14,508 bases of DNA from the NCBI GenBank assembly GCA_003246505.1, contig QKAI01000110.1:1-14508 (forward strand), written 5' to 3'. The notes under the pieces were generated by a model, which made no database searches, had not been told where the DNA came from, and was given only the letters and a program-made list of their open reading frames with translations. The stretch is from Spirochaetaceae bacterium (GTDB taxonomy: Bacteria; Spirochaetota; Spirochaetia; DSM-2461). The first letter of the stretch is position 1, and the number at the start of each line of letters is the position of its first letter. The position numbers and the translations under genes are program-made. Below are positions 1 to 7,369 of the stretch, piece after piece.

Positions 1-512
1 TGGTGCGGATCTCCCCCTTCGATTCCAACGCCCGGCGCCATACCTCCTTCGCTTCGGTCTACGTGTCCCCGGTCATTGACGACTCCATAGTCGTGGACAT
101 CAAGCCCGACGACGTGCGGATCGATACCTACCGCTCCTCCGGCGCCGGCGGGCAGCACGTCAACAAGACCGACTCCGCCGTCCGCCTGACCCACCTGGAA
201 TCGGGTCTGGTCGTTCAGTGCCAGAACGAGAGGAGCCAGATCAAGAACAAGGACATGGCCTTCAAGATCCTCCGGTCCCGCCTCTACGAGTACTACCGGC
301 AGAAGCAGGAGGAGGAGAAGGCGAAGAACTCGGCGGAGAAGAAGGAGATCGGCTGGGGATCCCAGATCCGGTCCTACGTCTTCCAGCCCTACACCATGGT
401 GAAGGACCTGCGCACCCGGGTTGAGACGGGGAACATCCAGGCCGTAATGGACGGCGATATCGATCAGTTTATTGAGGAGTATTTGAGATACAGCTCTCAG
501 AACAGGGAATGA
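1..512 (+). CDS. prfB: Peptide chain release factor 2 (RF2), C-terminal part, 5'-truncated
   Basis: Class I release factor that recognises UGA/UAA stop codons on the ribosome and triggers hydrolysis of peptidyl-tRNA. The visible 170 or so residues match the C-terminal half of RF2. They include the core SPFDS.xRRHTSFASV segment, the universal GGQ catalytic motif (codons at 147-155) within RSSGAGGQHVNKTDSAVR, the QNERSQxKNK segment, and the RF2-type ending IGWGSQIRSYVFQPY...KDLRT..ETGN. The distance from GGQ to the C-terminus (118 residues) fits the E. coli protein. The gene begins upstream of the window. Bases 1-2 complete a Leu codon, and the GTG at position 3 is an internal Val codon of the conserved LVR segment, not a start. 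The usual N-terminal domain, the stop-codon recognition loop and any programmed +1 frameshift site are out of view. The stop codon overlaps the next gene's ATG (ATGA), suggesting coupling. Identity is very secure. Confidence 0.97.
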   Translation, partial: VRISPFDSNARRHTSFASVYVSPVIDDSIVVDIKPDDVRIDTYRSSGAGGQHVNKTDSAVRLTHLESGLVVQCQNERSQIKNKDMAFKILRSRLYEYYRQKQEEEKAKNSAEKKEIGWGSQIRSYVFQPYTMVKDLRTRVETGNIQAVMDGDIDQFIEEYLRYSSQNRE

Positions 513-871
513 ACATTTTAGTGGTTGACGATCTCTCCTTCATGAGATCCATCATCAGGGATATCCTCGTTGCCGGCGGTTACCGCATCGCCGGGGAAGC
601 CTCCGACGGCAGGGACTGCCTGGAGAAATACGAGGAAGTCCGCCCCGATCTGGTGCTGCTGGATATCGCCATGCCCCGCATGGATGGGCTGAACTGCCTG
701 AGGGAGCTGAAGAAGCGCCACCCCGATTCCCGGGTGGTCATGTGCTCCTCCCTGGGAGACCAGGAGAGGATCATCAAGGCGATACAGCTGGGGGCCAGCG
801 ATTTCGTGGTCAAACCCTTTCAGAAGAATCGTCTCCTCTCGGCGGTTAAGAAAGCCCTTAACCGGGGGTAA
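509..871 (+). CDS. Single-domain response regulator, CheY-like
   Basis: A stand-alone receiver domain of 120 residues with no output domain. The acidic pair is D7-D8, the phosphoacceptor is D52 (LLDIAMPRMDG), the switch residue is S80 in MCSSLG, and the conserved lysine is K102 (VKPF). All residues needed for Mg2+-dependent phosphotransfer are present. The MCSSLG...IKAIQLGASDFVVKPF segment resembles CheY of Bacillus and Thermotoga type more than the enteric one, so it probably acts by protein-protein contact, for example at the flagellar switch. No histidine kinase or CheA is in this window, so its partner is unknown. The ATG overlaps the prfB stop by 4 nt (ATGA), and the PEGA-domain gene follows after a 5-nt gap. 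A true CheY role is plausible because a CheW gene lies about 6.5 kb downstream, but it is not shown. I leave the symbol empty because spirochaetes often carry several such regulators. Confidence 0.9.
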   Translation: MNILVVDDLSFMRSIIRDILVAGGYRIAGEASDGRDCLEKYEEVRPDLVLLDIAMPRMDGLNCLRELKKRHPDSRVVMCSSLGDQERIIKAIQLGASDFVVKPFQKNRLLSAVKKALNRG

Positions 872-876
872 ATCCT

Positions 877-2283
877 GTGAAATCCCCGAAGTGGATTCTG
901 TCGCTTCTTCTCGTCCTGTGCCCCTCCCTCCCGGCGGCGGGGGAAACCCTGCCCTGGACCTGCGCGGTCACCGCCTTCTCCGGCAGCCTGGAAAGGGAGA
1001 ACACCTATCTCTTCCGTCAGATACCCCTTCAGCTCTACTTCGGCCTCTCCGAATATCCCGAGCACAGGCTTACCCCGTCGGAGAGACTCCTTTCCGGGGA
1101 GGAGGACCTGAACGCACGGCGGAAGTCGCTCCTGGATGAGTGGGAGAGCCTCCTCGGAAAGCGGGACGAACTTATCTTCACCGGGGATCCCCTGGGCTAC
1201 GAGACCCTGACGAAGCAGATAGGGGAGGCCCGGAAAAAGTACGAATCCACCCTGCTCCCTTCCGATTCGGGTGACGTGGTACGCCCCGTCCAGCTGCTCT
1301 CCCCGGGCAGCGGGGGAATCCTCTTCTCCTCCCCGGAGAGGGCGGCCCTGAAGGATCCCGACTTTATCATCACCGGCACCCTGGACGATCTGGGGGATTA
1401 TATCCTGATTCAGGTACTGGGCATTTTCCGGGCGGAGGGGGAGGAGATCCCCCTCTGGGAGGGGGCGGCCAAGACGGAACAACTGGACCGGCTGGTCGGG
1501 GAGATCGCCGATGCCCTGAAGGAGCCCGTCCTGGGAAGGGCCTGGAGCGCCCTGTCCGTATCGTCGGAGCCGGCCCACGGGCAGATCTTCCTGAACGGGG
1601 TGTCCCTGGGGGTGGGGACCGCCGACGAGGAGATCCTGGAGCCCGGCCCCGCCCTTCTGGAAGTCCGCTATCCCCGCTACGAAGTGTACCGGGAGGAGCT
1701 GGACCTCCTGCCCGGGGAGAGGATCATACGGGATATCCGTCTGGAGCCGGGCGAGGAGGACCTGATCACCCTGGAGTCGGTGCCCACCGGGGCCGATGTG
1801 ATTCTGGGCTCGGTCTACCGGGGCAGGACGCCCCTGGTCCTTTCCCGGCCCCTCATTCCGGAGAAACTGATCCTCTCCCTGGAGGGGTACGATAGGGTCT
1901 CCTCCACCCTGGGGCCGGAATCGGAGAATCCCGCCTCCTTTGCCCTTACCTCCGGGGGCGTCGACTGGGAGGAGAAACGGCTCGACTCCCAGGGGAAGTT
2001 CTACAACTCCCTGGGATGGTTCTCCCTCTCCCTGGCCGCTCCCCTCATCCTGAACGGGATCAGGGAGAATCAGGCTCTGCTCACCAACCGTTACGCCTCC
2101 CTGTACAATGCCTACGGAACGCAGGATTATCTGGATAAGTACGGGGAGTCCTACGACAACTATTATCTCTCTGAGGGGCTGTTCTGGGGAAGCATGGCCG
2201 TAAGCGGAGTACTTCTGGGGGTTTCCATAACCCGGCTGGTTCAGTATATTAAAGCATCGGAAAAAAGCATTGAGCAGCGCTAG
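877..2283 (+). CDS. Exported PEGA-domain protein with two C-terminal membrane segments
   Basis: A 468-residue protein with a Sec-type signal peptide (MKSPK, then a hydrophobic stretch to about residue 20, plausible cleavage near PAAG). Residues 70-130 are a charged, probably helical stretch. Two consecutive PEGA-type repeats follow. The first, at about 225-289, contains SSEPAHGQIFLNGVSLG. The second, at about 296-345, contains LESVPTGADVILG and YRGRTPL. Both show the usual 'P.GA.V.l.G...G.TPl' pattern of these surface-associated beta domains. Two hydrophobic segments at about 376-395 and 435-455 flank a Tyr/Asn-rich stretch and probably anchor the C-terminus in a membrane. Start is GTG 877, six nt after the previous stop, with GGGGG about 8 nt upstream. 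PEGA repeats are common in envelope proteins of spirochaetes and other diderms, but their molecular function is poorly defined, so the specific role is unknown. It sits between a response regulator and ftsY in the same run of genes. Confidence 0.85.
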   Translation: MKSPKWILSLLLVLCPSLPAAGETLPWTCAVTAFSGSLERENTYLFRQIPLQLYFGLSEYPEHRLTPSERLLSGEEDLNARRKSLLDEWESLLGKRDELIFTGDPLGYETLTKQIGEARKKYESTLLPSDSGDVVRPVQLLSPGSGGILFSSPERAALKDPDFIITGTLDDLGDYILIQVLGIFRAEGEEIPLWEGAAKTEQLDRLVGEIADALKEPVLGRAWSALSVSSEPAHGQIFLNGVSLGVGTADEEILEPGPALLEVRYPRYEVYREELDLLPGERIIRDIRLEPGEEDLITLESVPTGADVILGSVYRGRTPLVLSRPLIPEKLILSLEGYDRVSSTLGPESENPASFALTSGGVDWEEKRLDSQGKFYNSLGWFSLSLAAPLILNGIRENQALLTNRYASLYNAYGTQDYLDKYGESYDNYYLSEGLFWGSMAVSGVLLGVSITRLVQYIKASEKSIEQR

Positions 2284-2292
2284 GATTGCTGC

Positions 2293-2297
2293 GAGGA
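2293..2297 (+). promoter_or_regulatory. Ribosome binding site that sets the ftsY start
   Basis: GAGGA lies 6 nt before ATG 2304. This favours ATG 2304 over the in-frame TTG at 2286, which has no Shine-Dalgarno-like sequence at a usable distance. Confidence 0.7.
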
Positions 2298-2303
2298 CAT
2301 CAG

Positions 2304-3248
2304 ATGATATTCAATAGGAAGAAGAAGGACGAAACGTCCCCCCCGGAGGCGGGGAAAAGCGCCCCCCGGAAAAATAAGAATCTGGCCTCCCGCATCGCCT
2401 CCCTCTTCAAAAAGGACGGGGAATCGGAAGCCTTCTACGAGGATCTTGAGGATCTTCTCATCGAATCGGATATGGGCGGAACGGTCACCATGGAGATCTC
2501 AGACGAGCTCCGGAACAGGGTCCGGAAAAACCGCATCGCCTCCCAGGAGGGCATCATCGGCGAGCTGAGGAATCTCATGGCCGAGTCGGTGAGGGAGGAG
2601 CACTTCGCCCCCGACGGGGAGAAGCTGAACCTTTTTCTCATCCTGGGCGTCAACGGGGTGGGGAAAACCACCTCCATCGCCAAGATGGCGCGGCACTATA
2701 AAAAACAGGGCTTCGGCGAAATCGTCCTGGCCGCGGCTGACACTTTCCGGGCGGGAGCCATCGACCAGCTGAAGATCCAGGGGGAACGGGTGGGGTGCCG
2801 GGTCGTGGCCCAGCAGCCCGGGTCCGATCCGGGGGCGGTCATTTTCGACACCATCGCCTCGGCGAAGAGCCGGGGGGAGAAGCTGATCCTGGCCGATACG
2901 GCGGGGCGGATGCACAACAAAAAGAACCTCGTCCTGGAGCTGGAGAAGATCGACAAGGTGATCCGGAACAACCTGGGGGACGGGGTCTACAAAAAGATCC
3001 TGGTCATCGACGCCACCACCGGCCAGAACGGCCTGCAGCAGGCGGAGGTCTTCCATGAGGCCATAGGGGTGGACGGCATCGTCATGACCAAGTACGACTC
3101 CACCGCCCGGGGGGGGCTGCTCGTCTCCATCTGCCGGAAGCTGGGCATCCCCTTTCTCTTCCTGGGACGGGGGGAGGGGCTGGACGACCTGATCCCCTTC
3201 GACCGGGAGGTCTACCTCTCGGAGCTGATCAGCCTGGACGGTGAATGA
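2304..3248 (+). CDS. ftsY: Signal recognition particle receptor FtsY
   Basis: SRP-type GTPase that receives ribosome-SRP complexes at the inner membrane and hands nascent membrane or secreted proteins to SecYEG. With start ATG 2304 it has 314 residues. It carries a short, charged N-terminal region in place of the long acidic A domain seen in E. coli, then the helical N domain and the GTPase G domain. GTPase motifs are all present: G1 GVNGVGKTT (115-123), DTFRAGA (146-152), G3 DTAGR (198-202), G4 TKYD (262-265), and the closing segment FLGRGEGLDDLIPFD typical of FtsY (Ffh would continue into a methionine-rich M domain, absent here). It is therefore FtsY and not Ffh. It follows the PEGA gene after 20 nt, and its TGA overlaps the next ATG by 4 nt (ATGA). 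Neighbours that act in the envelope (lolCDE, exported proteins) fit a protein-targeting operon. Confidence 0.96.
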   Translation: MIFNRKKKDETSPPEAGKSAPRKNKNLASRIASLFKKDGESEAFYEDLEDLLIESDMGGTVTMEISDELRNRVRKNRIASQEGIIGELRNLMAESVREEHFAPDGEKLNLFLILGVNGVGKTTSIAKMARHYKKQGFGEIVLAAADTFRAGAIDQLKIQGERVGCRVVAQQPGSDPGAVIFDTIASAKSRGEKLILADTAGRMHNKKNLVLELEKIDKVIRNNLGDGVYKKILVIDATTGQNGLQQAEVFHEAIGVDGIVMTKYDSTARGGLLVSICRKLGIPFLFLGRGEGLDDLIPFDREVYLSELISLDGE

Positions 3249-4105
3249 GATTACCCCTGGCAGCGGCGGCGCTGATTCTGATTATGCCCCTCTCCGCCCA
3301 GGAGAGCCGGGAGGATTGGGAGCCCTTCTTCCGTAACGGGGAACTGGCCGAGGAGCAGCTCTCTGACGGGTCGGGACGACCCCTGGCCCTGCGCATCTAC
3401 AGGGGAGGGGAGCTGCAGGAGACCCGGACCTACCAGTACGGGGAGAACCGGATCACCGTGCAAGTCACCGCCCGGATGGCCGGGGGGGACGGGAAGAGCT
3501 GGCAGGATGTTCTCTATCTGCGGGAGGACGGCTCCCTGCGCATGCTGGAGAGGAGCGGCGGGGAGACGGAGGTTCAGACCGGCCGTTCCCCCCGGACCGG
3601 ATGGACCCGCACCGCCGAAGGCCAGGAGATCTATGTGTACGGCCTATCCGGGGAGATCCGGGAGAGGTCCCTCTACGAGGGGGAGACCCTGCGGGAGGAG
3701 GAGGACTACTCCTACGACGGGGAGGGACGGCTTCTCTCCTCGGAGCTCCTCCGCCCCGGAAAGGGGGAACGGGAGCTGACCCTCTATACGGCGGGGGGGC
3801 AGGCCGGGGAGGTCCGCCTGTACCGGAAGGATCTGCTCGTGAGCCAGACGACCAACCGCTACGACGATGAAAGCCGCCTGGTGGGAGAGGAGATCCGGGG
3901 CGGGGGCGTCCACAGCGAGAGGACCCTCGCCTATGACGGGGAGGGGGCCCTGAAGGAGGAGCTGATCTATCGGAACGGGCTACTGGCAAAGAAAATTTAC
4001 TACGAAGGGGAGGAGAGAACCGAAGAGCTGTACAGCCGGGGGACTCTCACCCTCACCGTCAGATATCGGGGATCGGAGATAATCGGTGAAGAGAAAAAAA
4101 AATAA
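3245..4105 (+). CDS. Exported repeat protein of unknown function (YD/MORN-variant-like)
   Basis: I do not recognise a family with confidence. The 286-residue protein has a short signal peptide (MRLPLAAAALILIMPLSA, likely cut before QES) and no other hydrophobic segment, so it should be periplasmic or surface-exposed. The mature part is highly charged and built from degenerate repeats of 20-25 residues, such as YSYDGEGRLLSSELL, NRYDDESRLVGEEI and LAYDGEGALKEELIY, alternating with short strands like LREDGSLRMLERSGG. These resemble the YD repeats of RHS-type proteins or MORN-variant antitoxin-like repeats, which form beta-hairpin arrays. It lacks the size and toxin tip of RHS proteins. Its ATG overlaps the ftsY stop (ATGA) and its end overlaps the start of lolC by 20 nt, so it is almost certainly co-expressed with SRP receptor and Lol transporter. 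A role in envelope biogenesis is a guess from position only. Confidence 0.8.
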   Translation: MRLPLAAAALILIMPLSAQESREDWEPFFRNGELAEEQLSDGSGRPLALRIYRGGELQETRTYQYGENRITVQVTARMAGGDGKSWQDVLYLREDGSLRMLERSGGETEVQTGRSPRTGWTRTAEGQEIYVYGLSGEIRERSLYEGETLREEEDYSYDGEGRLLSSELLRPGKGERELTLYTAGGQAGEVRLYRKDLLVSQTTNRYDDESRLVGEEIRGGGVHSERTLAYDGEGALKEELIYRNGLLAKKIYYEGEERTEELYSRGTLTLTVRYRGSEIIGEEKKK

Positions 4106-5366
4106 CTGGATCGTCGGCACCGCCCTGCGCTATCTCTTTACCAGAAGGAAGGAGAAGGGCCACGTGGCCTCCCTCCTCTCCATACTGGGCATCGGGGTGG
4201 GGGTTATGACCCTGGTGGTGGTGCTCTCCGTCATGAACGGGTTCCAGCACAACTACATCGACAACATAAACGAGATCATCTCCTACCATCTGAGGATCGA
4301 CCGGACGGGGGAGGAACTCTCCCCGGAGGATCTGGCCATCCTGGAAGCCCTGACGGGCATAGAGCGGGTGGAACCCCTTGTCGATTTCCAGACGACCCTG
4401 CGGGGGGAGTACGGCGAGCCGGACATCGCCCTGATACGGGCCCTGGCCCCGGAGGCCCGGGACCGGGATCACGCCCTGGCGGCCCACCTCTCCGTGGAAT
4501 CGGGAAGCTTCGACATAGCCCGGCCGGGGACCATCGTCCTGGGATCGGAACTGGCCCTCTCCCAGGGCATTTTCCCCGGGGACCGGGTCACCCTGCTCTC
4601 CCTGGCGGGAAAGGGTCTCTCCCGGCTGGCCCTGCAGGAACAGGAGTTCCTGGTGACCGGGACCGTGCGGACGGGCTACCTGGAGTACGACAAAACCCTG
4701 GGATTCATCTCCCTGGATTCGGCCCGGGATATCATGGGGGAGACCTATCGGGTCTACGGCATCAAAATCTCCCGTATCGGACGGGCAGAAGCCCTCCAGC
4801 ACCGGATAGGGGAAGCCCTGGGACACCAAAGCGACCTGGCTATCACCACCTGGAAGGAGTACAACACCGCCTTCTTCGAGGCCCTGCGCATGGAAAAGAT
4901 CATGATGTTCCTGGTGGTCTCCCTGGTCTTCCTGGTGGTGGCGGTGAATATCTTCCACTCCCTGAAAAGATCCGTCTCGGAACGAATGGAGGAGATCGCC
5001 CTGCTCAAATCCCTGGGGGCCACCCCGGGCAAGATACAGGGGATATTCATTCTGGAGGGCCTCTTCCTCAGCTTTGCCGGAGTGCTGGGGGGCCTGGCTT
5101 TGGGGATACTCATATCCCTCAACATCAACGACGTTTTCTCCCTGGTGGAGCTGGTGGTGAACTCGGCCATGGGCCTTTTCCGGTCCTCGGGCATCTCCAT
5201 CTACTCCAGCATGAACTACTATCTGGTGGACGTCCCGGTTCTCATCATGGGGCCCGATCTGGTTTTCATAGGATCGGCGGCGATCCTGTTCTCTCTGGGA
5301 GGGGCCTGGCTCGCGTCGGCTCCGGTGGCCGCAATCAAACCGGCGGAGGTACTGAACATTGAATGA
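4086..5366 (+). CDS. lolC: Lipoprotein-releasing ABC transporter permease, LolC/LolE family (first copy)
   Basis: Inner-membrane permease that, with LolD ATPase and a second permease, extracts outer-membrane-bound lipoproteins and passes them to LolA. The 426-residue protein has the family layout: a cytoplasmic start (RYLFTRRKEKGHVASL), TM1 at about 29-53, a large periplasmic MacB-type core domain to about 270, then three membrane helices at about 271-293, 319-347 and 391-413 (FtsX-like domain). The SERMEEIALLKSLGATPGKI coupling helix between TM2 and TM3 and the YYLVDVPV element before TM4 are characteristic. Start GTG 4086 is chosen because GGAG at 4075-4078 lies 7 nt upstream and the next residues match the family N-terminus; it overlaps the previous gene by 20 nt. 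An A9 tract covers codons 3-6. The C versus E assignment rests only on gene order lolC-lolD-lolE; the two permeases could be named the other way. Confidence 0.92.
   Translation: MKRKKNNWIVGTALRYLFTRRKEKGHVASLLSILGIGVGVMTLVVVLSVMNGFQHNYIDNINEIISYHLRIDRTGEELSPEDLAILEALTGIERVEPLVDFQTTLRGEYGEPDIALIRALAPEARDRDHALAAHLSVESGSFDIARPGTIVLGSELALSQGIFPGDRVTLLSLAGKGLSRLALQEQEFLVTGTVRTGYLEYDKTLGFISLDSARDIMGETYRVYGIKISRIGRAEALQHRIGEALGHQSDLAITTWKEYNTAFFEALRMEKIMMFLVVSLVFLVVAVNIFHSLKRSVSERMEEIALLKSLGATPGKIQGIFILEGLFLSFAGVLGGLALGILISLNINDVFSLVELVVNSAMGLFRSSGISIYSSMNYYLVDVPVLIMGPDLVFIGSAAILFSLGGAWLASAPVAAIKPAEVLNIE
5345..5350 (+). promoter_or_regulatory. Strong ribosome binding site for lolD, inside the end of lolC
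   Basis: GGAGGT sits 8 nt before TTG 5359, but 17 nt before the in-frame ATG 5368. The spacing supports the TTG as the start of lolD. It lies within the last codons of lolC. Confidence 0.6.
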
Positions 5367-6051
5367 TATGGAAGGATCGGCACTGATCCAACTCCGGGAC
5401 ATCCGGAAGGCCTATCCCTCGGGGAACGGGGAGCTGGAGGTTCTGCGGGATATCTCCCTCTCCGTGAACGAGGGGGAGCTGGTGGCCATCACCGGGGAGA
5501 GCGGCTGCGGGAAGAGCACCCTCCTCAATCTCATAGGCGGACTGGACCGGCCCTCGGAGGGGGAGGTCCTCTCCTGCGGATTCCCCGTCTCCCGCCTGTC
5601 GGAAAAGGCCCTGACCGACTACCGGAACAAATCCCTGGGATTTGTGTTCCAGTTCCATTTTCTCCTCAAGGATTTCAACGCCCTGGAGAATGTGGTCATG
5701 CCCGCCCTGATCGGGGGTGAGAAGAAATCCCGCGCCCTGGACCGGGGGGCGGAACTGCTGGACCGGGTCGGCCTGGGGGAGCGGAAGGACCACTTCCCCT
5801 CCCAGCTCTCCGGGGGGGAGAGGCAGCGGGTCGCCCTGGCACGGGCCCTGATCAACGATCCCCGTCTCATCATGGCCGACGAGCCCACGGGCAATCTGGA
5901 TGAGAAGAACTCCCGCCTGGTGGAGGAGATCCTCTTCGAACTGACCCGGGAGTTCAACAAGACCCTCCTTCTGGTCACCCATGATCCGGTGCTGGCCGGC
6001 AAGGGAAGCCGCCGTCTCCACCTGACCCAGGGGGGCGTGCAGGAGCTATGA
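5359..6051 (+). CDS. lolD: Lipoprotein-releasing ABC transporter ATP-binding subunit LolD
   Basis: Cytoplasmic ATPase that powers lipoprotein extraction by the LolC/LolE permeases. With start TTG 5359 it has 230 residues, close to the family norm. All ABC motifs are intact: Walker A GESGCGKST (46-54), Q-loop Gln98 in FVFQFHFLL, signature LSGGERQR (150-157), Walker B LIMADEPTGNLD with D174-E175, and switch His208 in LLVTHD. The FVFQFHFLLKDFNALENV segment is typical of the LolD/MacB group. Position between two LolC/E-type permeases makes LolD more likely than MacB or FtsE. It overlaps the lolC stop by 8 nt from the TTG; if ATG 5368 were used instead, the protein would lose three residues and start just after the lolC stop. 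Its TGA overlaps the lolE ATG by 4 nt. Confidence 0.95.
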   Translation: MNDMEGSALIQLRDIRKAYPSGNGELEVLRDISLSVNEGELVAITGESGCGKSTLLNLIGGLDRPSEGEVLSCGFPVSRLSEKALTDYRNKSLGFVFQFHFLLKDFNALENVVMPALIGGEKKSRALDRGAELLDRVGLGERKDHFPSQLSGGERQRVALARALINDPRLIMADEPTGNLDEKNSRLVEEILFELTREFNKTLLLVTHDPVLAGKGSRRLHLTQGGVQEL

Positions 6052-7352
6052 AATTCCGAAGCGCCGCCGCCATCGCCTTCCGTTCCTTCCGCCGTAACCG
6101 CCGCAGAGGCCGGTTCAACTCCCGTCCCCTCCTGGGAGCCCTGGCCGGGGTCGCCCTGAGCCTCATCCCCCTGGTGGTGGTCATCAATATCTCCGAGGGG
6201 ATGATCGAGGGGATCGTGGACCGGTTCCTGGAAACGGACAGCTACCACCTGCAGATCTTCAGCTACACGGACAAATCGGAGGGGGACTTCCGCAGGGAGA
6301 AGGAGGCCGTCCTGTCCCTGGAGGGGGTGAACCACGCCTGGCTGGAACGGCAGGGGGCGGGGATGGCCTACTCGGAGGAGGGGAAGACCGGCGTGGCCGT
6401 CCGGGCCGTGGAACGGACGATCCGGGAGGAGGACGGGGGGTTCCGCCGCTACATCCAGGTGAAAGAGGGGGCCTTCGACCTTTCCGACGACCGGTCCGTG
6501 GTCCTGGGGGAGGCCATCGCCGCTAAGCTGCAGGTCCATCCGGGGGATCAGATCAAACTGCTCACGGGAAAGGTCTTTCCCGGGGGGCGCTACATCCCCC
6601 GGGTCACCCCCCTGACCGTTACGGGCATCGTTTCCAGCGGCTACCAGGAGATGGACCGCCTCTGGGTGTTCATCACCTACGAAGCGGGGGACCGGATCCT
6701 CTCCCCGGAGACCTCCCGCACCGTTCTGGGAATCAAGGCGCAGGATCCCTACGGCGACCTCCGGGATCTCATCAACCGCATCGGCGCCGTTTCCGAGGGG
6801 CCCAACTGGCGGGCCTACACCTGGGAGGCCCTGAACCGTTCCGACCTGAACAGCTACCAGACCACCCGCTCCATGCTTATGGTCATCATGGCCATGCTGG
6901 TCCTGGTGGCGGTTATCAACGTCTCCTCCTCCCTCATCATGCTTATCGTGGAGAACCGCCAGTCCATAGGCATCCTCAAGTGTCTGGGCACCTCTCCGGC
7001 GGGTATCCGGCGCATCTACCGGCTCACGGGGCTCTTTGTGGGCATCGGGGGCGCCCTGATAGGCTGCGGGACCGGGGTCCTCATCTCCCGCTACGTGAAC
7101 GGCCTCGTCGCCTTCGTCAACGGGACCGGCCGCCTGGTGCAGCGGCTCCTCGCGCCCCTCACCGGGGGGGCGGCCCGGGAATTCTCCCTCATGAACGCGG
7201 CCCACTACCTGCAGGAGATCCCCGTGGATATCCAGTGGGACCGGGTCGTCGCCGTGGGCCTCGGGGCGGCCCTTCTCTCCTGGATCACCTCCGCCGTTCC
7301 CGCCGCGCGGGCCGGACGCATACGCCCCCTGGACGTGATCCGCAAATTTTAG
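6048..7352 (+). CDS. lolE: Lipoprotein-releasing ABC transporter permease, LolC/LolE family (second copy)
   Basis: Second permease of the lipoprotein release complex, 434 residues. It has an arginine-rich cytoplasmic N-terminus (RSFRRNRRRGR, positive-inside), TM1 at about 27-51, a periplasmic core domain, and TM2-TM4 at about 274-301, 323-349 and 399-422. The coupling segment NRQSIGILKCLGTSPAGIRRIY and the YLQEIPVDIQWDRVVAV element before TM4 parallel those in the first permease, so the two are paralogues. The end, AVPAARAGRIRPLDVIRKF, is the standard MacB/LolE tail. It starts at ATG 6048 in an ATGA overlap with lolD, with AGGAG just upstream. It is the last gene before a 104-nt AT-rich gap, so the operon probably ends here, although I see no convincing intrinsic terminator. 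Confidence 0.92.
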   Translation: MKFRSAAAIAFRSFRRNRRRGRFNSRPLLGALAGVALSLIPLVVVINISEGMIEGIVDRFLETDSYHLQIFSYTDKSEGDFRREKEAVLSLEGVNHAWLERQGAGMAYSEEGKTGVAVRAVERTIREEDGGFRRYIQVKEGAFDLSDDRSVVLGEAIAAKLQVHPGDQIKLLTGKVFPGGRYIPRVTPLTVTGIVSSGYQEMDRLWVFITYEAGDRILSPETSRTVLGIKAQDPYGDLRDLINRIGAVSEGPNWRAYTWEALNRSDLNSYQTTRSMLMVIMAMLVLVAVINVSSSLIMLIVENRQSIGILKCLGTSPAGIRRIYRLTGLFVGIGGALIGCGTGVLISRYVNGLVAFVNGTGRLVQRLLAPLTGGAAREFSLMNAAHYLQEIPVDIQWDRVVAVGLGAALLSWITSAVPAARAGRIRPLDVIRKF

Positions 7353-7369
7353 AAATCCCATTTTTTCAT

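Noticed and set aside
919..921. Cys15 of the PEGA protein as a lipobox cysteine
   Set aside because: The preceding residues are L-V-L-C, with Leu at -1, and the cysteine sits in the middle of the hydrophobic stretch. A signal peptidase I site near PAAG looks better.
2286..2303. TTG 2286 as the ftsY start
   Set aside because: The GAGGA at 2293-2297 is placed for ATG 2304, and the extra residues have no family support.
5619..7361. Long minus-strand reading frame of 580 codons antisense to lolD and lolE, with similar ones at 4059-5402 and 9852-11492
   Set aside because: They are mirror frames of strongly coding plus-strand genes in GC-rich DNA, rich in Gly, Pro, Gln, His and Asp, with no recognisable domain and no sensible start signals.
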